Shown: in pieces, positions 6,837 through 9,877 of the stretch | How positions within the stretch are numbered: the stretch's first letter is position 1 | How the letters are laid out: the number at the start of each line of letters is the position of its first letter | Notes under the pieces: generated by a model | What the model saw: only the letters and a program-made list of their open reading frames with translations | Database searches by the model: none | Told to the model about the DNA's origin: nothing | Made by a program: the position numbers and the translations under genes | From: Mucilaginibacter sp. | GTDB taxonomy: Bacteria > Bacteroidota > Bacteroidia > Sphingobacteriales > Sphingobacteriaceae | Assembly (NCBI GenBank): GCA_028288315.1 | Contig: JAQBNY010000132.1 | Span: forward strand, 1 to 9,877 | Reading direction: 5' to 3' | Length of the DNA: 9,877 nucleotides

Positions 6837-6924
6837 AAGAGTCAAGATATAAGAGACAAGAATCAAGAGATGTGAAAAAAAATAGTTCCTATCTTATCTC
6901 TTGATTCTTGTCTCTTGATTCTAA
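6837..6924. repeat. Mirrored heptad repeat array with a perfect 21-bp inverted repeat between lepA and folD
   Basis: Arms 6851-6871 and 6896-6916 are perfect inverted repeats of 21 bp around a 24-nt loop that holds a run of eight A on the plus strand (T on the transcript strand). The arms belong to longer arrays of 7-nt units. On the plus strand the left array is AAGAGTC, AAGATAT, AAGAGAC, AAGAATC, AAGAGAT (6837-6871). The right array is the complement of AAGATAG, AAGAGAT, AAGAATC, AAGAGAC, TAGAATC. The array almost fills the 92-nt gap, ending 1 nt from the lepA stop and starting 3 nt from the folD ATG. A stem this long in the lepA-folD message could affect termination, RNA stability or folD translation. 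There is no U tract after the stem, so a standard intrinsic terminator is not obvious. Confidence 0.8.
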
Positions 6925-6925
6925 A

Positions 6926-8713
6926 TTAATCTAATTTTAATACCGCCATAAACGCCGATTGTGGTATCTCTACGTTACCTACCTGGCGCATGCGTTTTTT
7001 ACCTTTTTTCTGTTTCTCTAACAGTTTACGCTTACGCGATATATCACCGCCATAACATTTAGCGGTAACATCTTTACGTAATGCTTTCACTGTTTCGCGG
7101 GCAATGATCTTGGCACCAATAGATGCCTGTATAATAATCTCGAATTGCTGGCGTGGCAGAAGTTCCTTTAGTTTTTCGCAGATTTTTTTACCAAAATCAT
7201 AAGAGTTACCGCGGAATATCAATGATGATAGGGCATCAACCGGCTCGGCGTTCAGTTTAATATCTAAACGTACTAAATCCGACTGGCGGTAACCTATCTG
7301 GTGGTAATCAAATGAGGCGTATCCCTTTGATATTGTTTTTAGCTTATCATAAAAGTCGAAAACGATCTCGCCCATTGGCATTTCAAACACCAGTTCAACA
7401 CGATCAGACGTTAAGTACGATTGGTTTTTAATGAATCCGCGTTTTTGAATACAAAGCGACATTACCGATCCAACAAATTCAGATTTGGTAATGATGGTAG
7501 CCTTAATGTAAGGCTCCTCAACAAAGTCTATCTTACTTGGGTCAGGAAGGTCTGACGGGTTGTTTACAATAATTGGCTCGCCTTTAGTAGTATAAGCAAC
7601 GTAAGATACGTTAGGTACGGTAGTAATAACCGTCATATCAAACTCGCGCTCTAAACGCTCCTGGATAATCTCCATGTGCAGCATACCCAGGAAACCGCAA
7701 CGGAAACCAAAACCTAAAGCCGCTGATGATTCCGGTTCAAAAACCAATGAGGCATCATTTAGTTGCAGTTTAGCCATTGATTCGCGCAGTTCTTCGTAAT
7801 CCTCAGTATCAACCGGATAGATACCCGCAAATACCATTGGTTTTACCTCTTCAAAACCTTGAATGCCACTTTCGCATGGGCGATTTATAGTTGTTATAGT
7901 ATCACCAACCTTTACTTCGCGCGATTCTTTAATGCCCGATATTATATAACCAACATCGCCTGTTTTAATTACATCTTTTGGCAGTTGTTTAAGTTTTAGC
8001 GTACCTACCTCTTCAGCAATATATTGCTTTTCGGTAGCAAAGAACTTTACTTTATCGCCTTTACGGATCTCGCCGTTAACCACTTTAAAGTAAGCCACAA
8101 TACCACGGAAGGAGTTGTAAACCGAGTCAAATATTAATGCCTGCAGCGGTGCCTCGGGGTCGCCAACAGGGGCGGGGACACGCTCAACAATGGCACGTAA
8201 AATATCATGTACGCCCATACCTGTTTTACCAGATGCGGCCAATATCTCTTCACGTTTGCAACCTATCAGCTCAACTATCTGGTCTTTAACCTCTTCTGGC
8301 ATAGCGCCGGGGAGGTCCATCTTGTTTAAAACGGGGATGATTTCGAGATCATTCTCTAATGCTAAGTAAAGGTTAGATATGGTTTGTGCCTGTATACCCT
8401 GTGCAGCATCAACAATAAGCAATGCGCCTTCACATGCAGCTATAGAACGGGATACTTCGTATGAGAAATCCACGTGCCCAGGTGTATCAATAAGGTTAAG
8501 TATATATTTCTGACCGTCAAGCTCATAATCCATCTGTATGGCATGACTTTTAATAGTAATACCGCGTTCGCGTTCCAGGTCCATATCGTCAAGTAACTGT
8601 GCCTGCGATTCGCGCTGGGTAATGGTATTAGTATATTCCAATAACCTATCGGCAAGGGTACTTTTACCGTGGTCAATATGTGCTATTATACAAAAATTAC
8701 GTATGTGCTTCAT
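6926..8713 (-). CDS. lepA: Elongation factor 4 (LepA), ribosomal back-translocase GTPase
   Basis: LepA is a translational GTPase that acts on the ribosome and has been linked to back-translocation and to 30S assembly. The protein is 595 aa, close to the 599 aa E. coli protein. The G motifs are AHIDHGKST (11-19), RGITIK (50-55, T53), DTPGH (76-80, catalytic H80), NKMD (130-133) and SGKTG (161-165). Domain II follows (about 190-280), then the EF-G-like domains III and V, and the LepA-specific C-terminal domain (about 490-595) with its lysine- and arginine-rich tail around 559-575 and the ending FMAVLKLD. No residue looks abnormal. The ATG at 8713 starts directly at MKHIRNFCIIAHIDHGKST, the family's usual N-terminus. 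The gene lies 66 nt downstream of the polymerase gene and has its own strong promoter box, so it is probably transcribed independently, perhaps together with folD. Confidence 0.98.
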   Translation of the reverse strand: MKHIRNFCIIAHIDHGKSTLADRLLEYTNTITQRESQAQLLDDMDLERERGITIKSHAIQMDYELDGQKYILNLIDTPGHVDFSYEVSRSIAACEGALLIVDAAQGIQAQTISNLYLALENDLEIIPVLNKMDLPGAMPEEVKDQIVELIGCKREEILAASGKTGMGVHDILRAIVERVPAPVGDPEAPLQALIFDSVYNSFRGIVAYFKVVNGEIRKGDKVKFFATEKQYIAEEVGTLKLKQLPKDVIKTGDVGYIISGIKESREVKVGDTITTINRPCESGIQGFEEVKPMVFAGIYPVDTEDYEELRESMAKLQLNDASLVFEPESSAALGFGFRCGFLGMLHMEIIQERLEREFDMTVITTVPNVSYVAYTTKGEPIIVNNPSDLPDPSKIDFVEEPYIKATIITKSEFVGSVMSLCIQKRGFIKNQSYLTSDRVELVFEMPMGEIVFDFYDKLKTISKGYASFDYHQIGYRQSDLVRLDIKLNAEPVDALSSLIFRGNSYDFGKKICEKLKELLPRQQFEIIIQASIGAKIIARETVKALRKDVTAKCYGGDISRKRKLLEKQKKGKKRMRQVGNVEIPQSAFMAVLKLD

Positions 8714-8717
8714 TCAA

Positions 8718-8735
8718 GCGCAAAAATAACTTTTT
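8718..8735 (-). promoter_or_regulatory. lepA core promoter with -7 box TATTTTTG
   Basis: On the minus strand the sequence is AAAAAGTTATTTTTGCGC. It contains TATTTTTG (8721-8728), an exact TAnnTTTG match. It ends 4 nt before the lepA ATG, which implies a leader of only a few bases or none. Sixteen of 18 bases match the queE motif at 4967-4984. No -33 TTTG is evident at the expected spacing. Confidence 0.6.
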
Positions 8736-8779
8736 AAGCGGATAAATTGGCATGTTACTGTCAATTAGCTTTATTATCA

Positions 8780-9877
8780 TTAACCTATTGCTTTATAATC
8801 AAGGTCTGTTAAATCTTTTACTGATCCAAAGCCAATAACATCTTTTATAACTTTACCGTCCGTCATTTCAACGGCACGCACCAGTTTATCAGAACCAAAT
8901 TTATCTTTTATTTCATGCATGGTTTTAAAAGCAGTTTCCTTGCGATCCATATCTTCAAACAAACTGTAAAGCATATTGCCATTGTTTACAAAATTGGTAA
9001 CCGCCACACGCATTTGTGTTATCCTGGTATTTAACACAGGACCCGAACCTGTGGCCTGTTCAAACTTAGCCATGCGAATGCGTATCATCCGCATAAGGCT
9101 TACGGCATCTTGCACAGGTGTGCTAATTGTAAAGGCATCATCCCAGCGGGTATCATCCTCATAGCGGGCCGTAAACCCTACCGATTTGCAATAAAATTTA
9201 TGGTGTACCATGCGCTTCTCCAGCGTAAGGCACAGGGTCATAAATAACTGATCAATATAAGTGATGTGCTTGCGCTTTTCTGCGGATATCTGCCGCATGG
9301 CCTGCATGCCCCTGTAATCATGCGCCACAATATTGGTTTCAATAAAATTTAAGCGATAATGCCAGTAAATACCATCAATGCTTTTAAAAATGGCCTTTAG
9401 CTTTTGTGGTGTGGCATAGCGCATTTCTAAGGGGGTTTTAATACCGGCACGCTCCAGCCGGTATGACATGTTAGCCCCAATACCAGGCAGGTCGCCTAAT
9501 TTTAGTTCACTTAACACAGCATCAATATTTTGAGGGGTTATCATCATTAACCCGTTCTTTTTTTTACCCCTAACAGACGCCAGTTTGGCTAAAAAAGCGT
9601 TAGGTGCAATCCCTACCGAGCAAGTGAGCCAGTCGCCAACCTCTTTTAAAATATCATTTTTAATATTGACGGCTATGTGCATTGGGTCAATATGATCATA
9701 ATTGCTTAGGTTGATGATAGCCTCATCAATACTTTTGGGCACCACATCATTACTGTAATTGCGCATTACATTAATTATCTTTTTATGGTATTCGCGGTAA
9801 CGTGTGGGGTTGCTTTCTACCGGGATCAGTTCCGGACATATGGCCATAGCATCATTTAAACGCATGCCAGCTTTTAA
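8780..9877 (-). CDS. dinB: Y-family DNA polymerase (DinB/Pol IV-like), 5' end outside the window
   Basis: This is a translesion DNA polymerase that copies damaged templates. The frame is open to the right edge: codons for L-K-A-G precede the internal ATG at 9865, and KAGMRLNDAMAICP matches the family's VKSGMPLREALRLCP region. The true start and the first catalytic aspartate (DxDxFF motif) therefore lie beyond position 9877, and about 50-60 residues are missing. Numbering from the internal methionine, the palm motif SIDE is at 45-48 with catalytic D47 and E48. The helix-hairpin-helix LPGIG (126-130) lies in the thumb, and a little-finger domain covers about 196-292. A segment NMLYSLFEDM (297-306) sits where related polymerases carry the beta-clamp motif QLSLF, but glutamine is replaced by leucine. 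About 55 residues follow and end in DYKAIG. Family membership is clear; whether to call it DinB or a divergent UmuC-like branch is less certain. Confidence 0.85.
   Translation of the reverse strand, partial: LKAGMRLNDAMAICPELIPVESNPTRYREYHKKIINVMRNYSNDVVPKSIDEAIINLSNYDHIDPMHIAVNIKNDILKEVGDWLTCSVGIAPNAFLAKLASVRGKKKNGLMMITPQNIDAVLSELKLGDLPGIGANMSYRLERAGIKTPLEMRYATPQKLKAIFKSIDGIYWHYRLNFIETNIVAHDYRGMQAMRQISAEKRKHITYIDQLFMTLCLTLEKRMVHHKFYCKSVGFTARYEDDTRWDDAFTISTPVQDAVSLMRMIRIRMAKFEQATGSGPVLNTRITQMRVAVTNFVNNGNMLYSLFEDMDRKETAFKTMHEIKDKFGSDKLVRAVEMTDGKVIKDVIGFGSVKDLTDLDYKAIG

Noticed and set aside
6837..6924. Inverted repeat as insertion-sequence ends or a CRISPR-like array
   Set aside because: The space between the arms is only 24 nt, there is no transposase, and the units are contiguous 7-mers without spacers.
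8440..8676. Second minus-strand frame of 78 codons
   Set aside because: Out-of-frame reading inside the GTPase domain of lepA, which is intact in its own frame.
8976..9164. Plus-strand open frame of 62 codons
   Set aside because: Antisense to the little-finger region of the Y-family polymerase gene.

Overview
The window looks like an ordinary chromosomal segment from a member of the Bacteroidota, most likely a Sphingobacteriaceae-type genome such as Mucilaginibacter or Pedobacter. The reasons are the low G+C content, start codons without clear Shine-Dalgarno sequences, exact TAnnTTTG (Bacteroidota -7 box) octamers in front of two genes, a RecQ with a C-terminal helix-turn-helix extension, and an OmpA-type protein with TPR, five PD40 blades, a carboxypeptidase-regulatory-like domain and an OmpA_C domain. 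The genus is inferred from style, not from a marker gene.

Layout, left to right. recQ (50-2245, +), a DNA-repair helicase, converges on a periplasmic or outer-membrane OmpA-family protein with PorE-like architecture (2361-4265, -). A 21-bp hairpin separates them. Upstream of the OmpA-family gene on the same strand is queE (about 4337-4960, -), a radical SAM enzyme of 7-deazaguanine (queuosine) synthesis. A divergent intergenic region (4961-5123) leads to an unrecognised small lipoprotein gene (5124-5885, +). That gene converges on folD (about 5952-6833, -), with another palindrome between. folD lies behind lepA (6926-8713, -), the ribosomal elongation factor 4. Behind lepA is a Y-family (DinB-like) translesion polymerase (8780-9877, -), which is cut by the right edge and lacks its N-terminal part. 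No intergenic gap exceeds 300 bases, and I saw no tRNA, rRNA, CRISPR array, transposase or prophage gene.

The genes are mainly housekeeping and do not form one pathway. recQ and the Y-family polymerase both belong to DNA repair but are far apart and not co-transcribed. queE and lepA share a nearly identical 18-bp upstream motif placed 4-6 nt before the ATG, which implies strong core promoters with almost no leader. folD shows no such box and may be read through from lepA.

I found no convincing new multi-gene system. The least ordinary content is in the gaps. Five of the six intergenic gaps carry inverted or direct arrays of short degenerate tandem units of 7 or 9 nt. The most striking is a mirrored heptad array between lepA and folD. 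The uncharacterised lipoprotein and the C-terminal half of the Y-family polymerase are the genes most worth following up.
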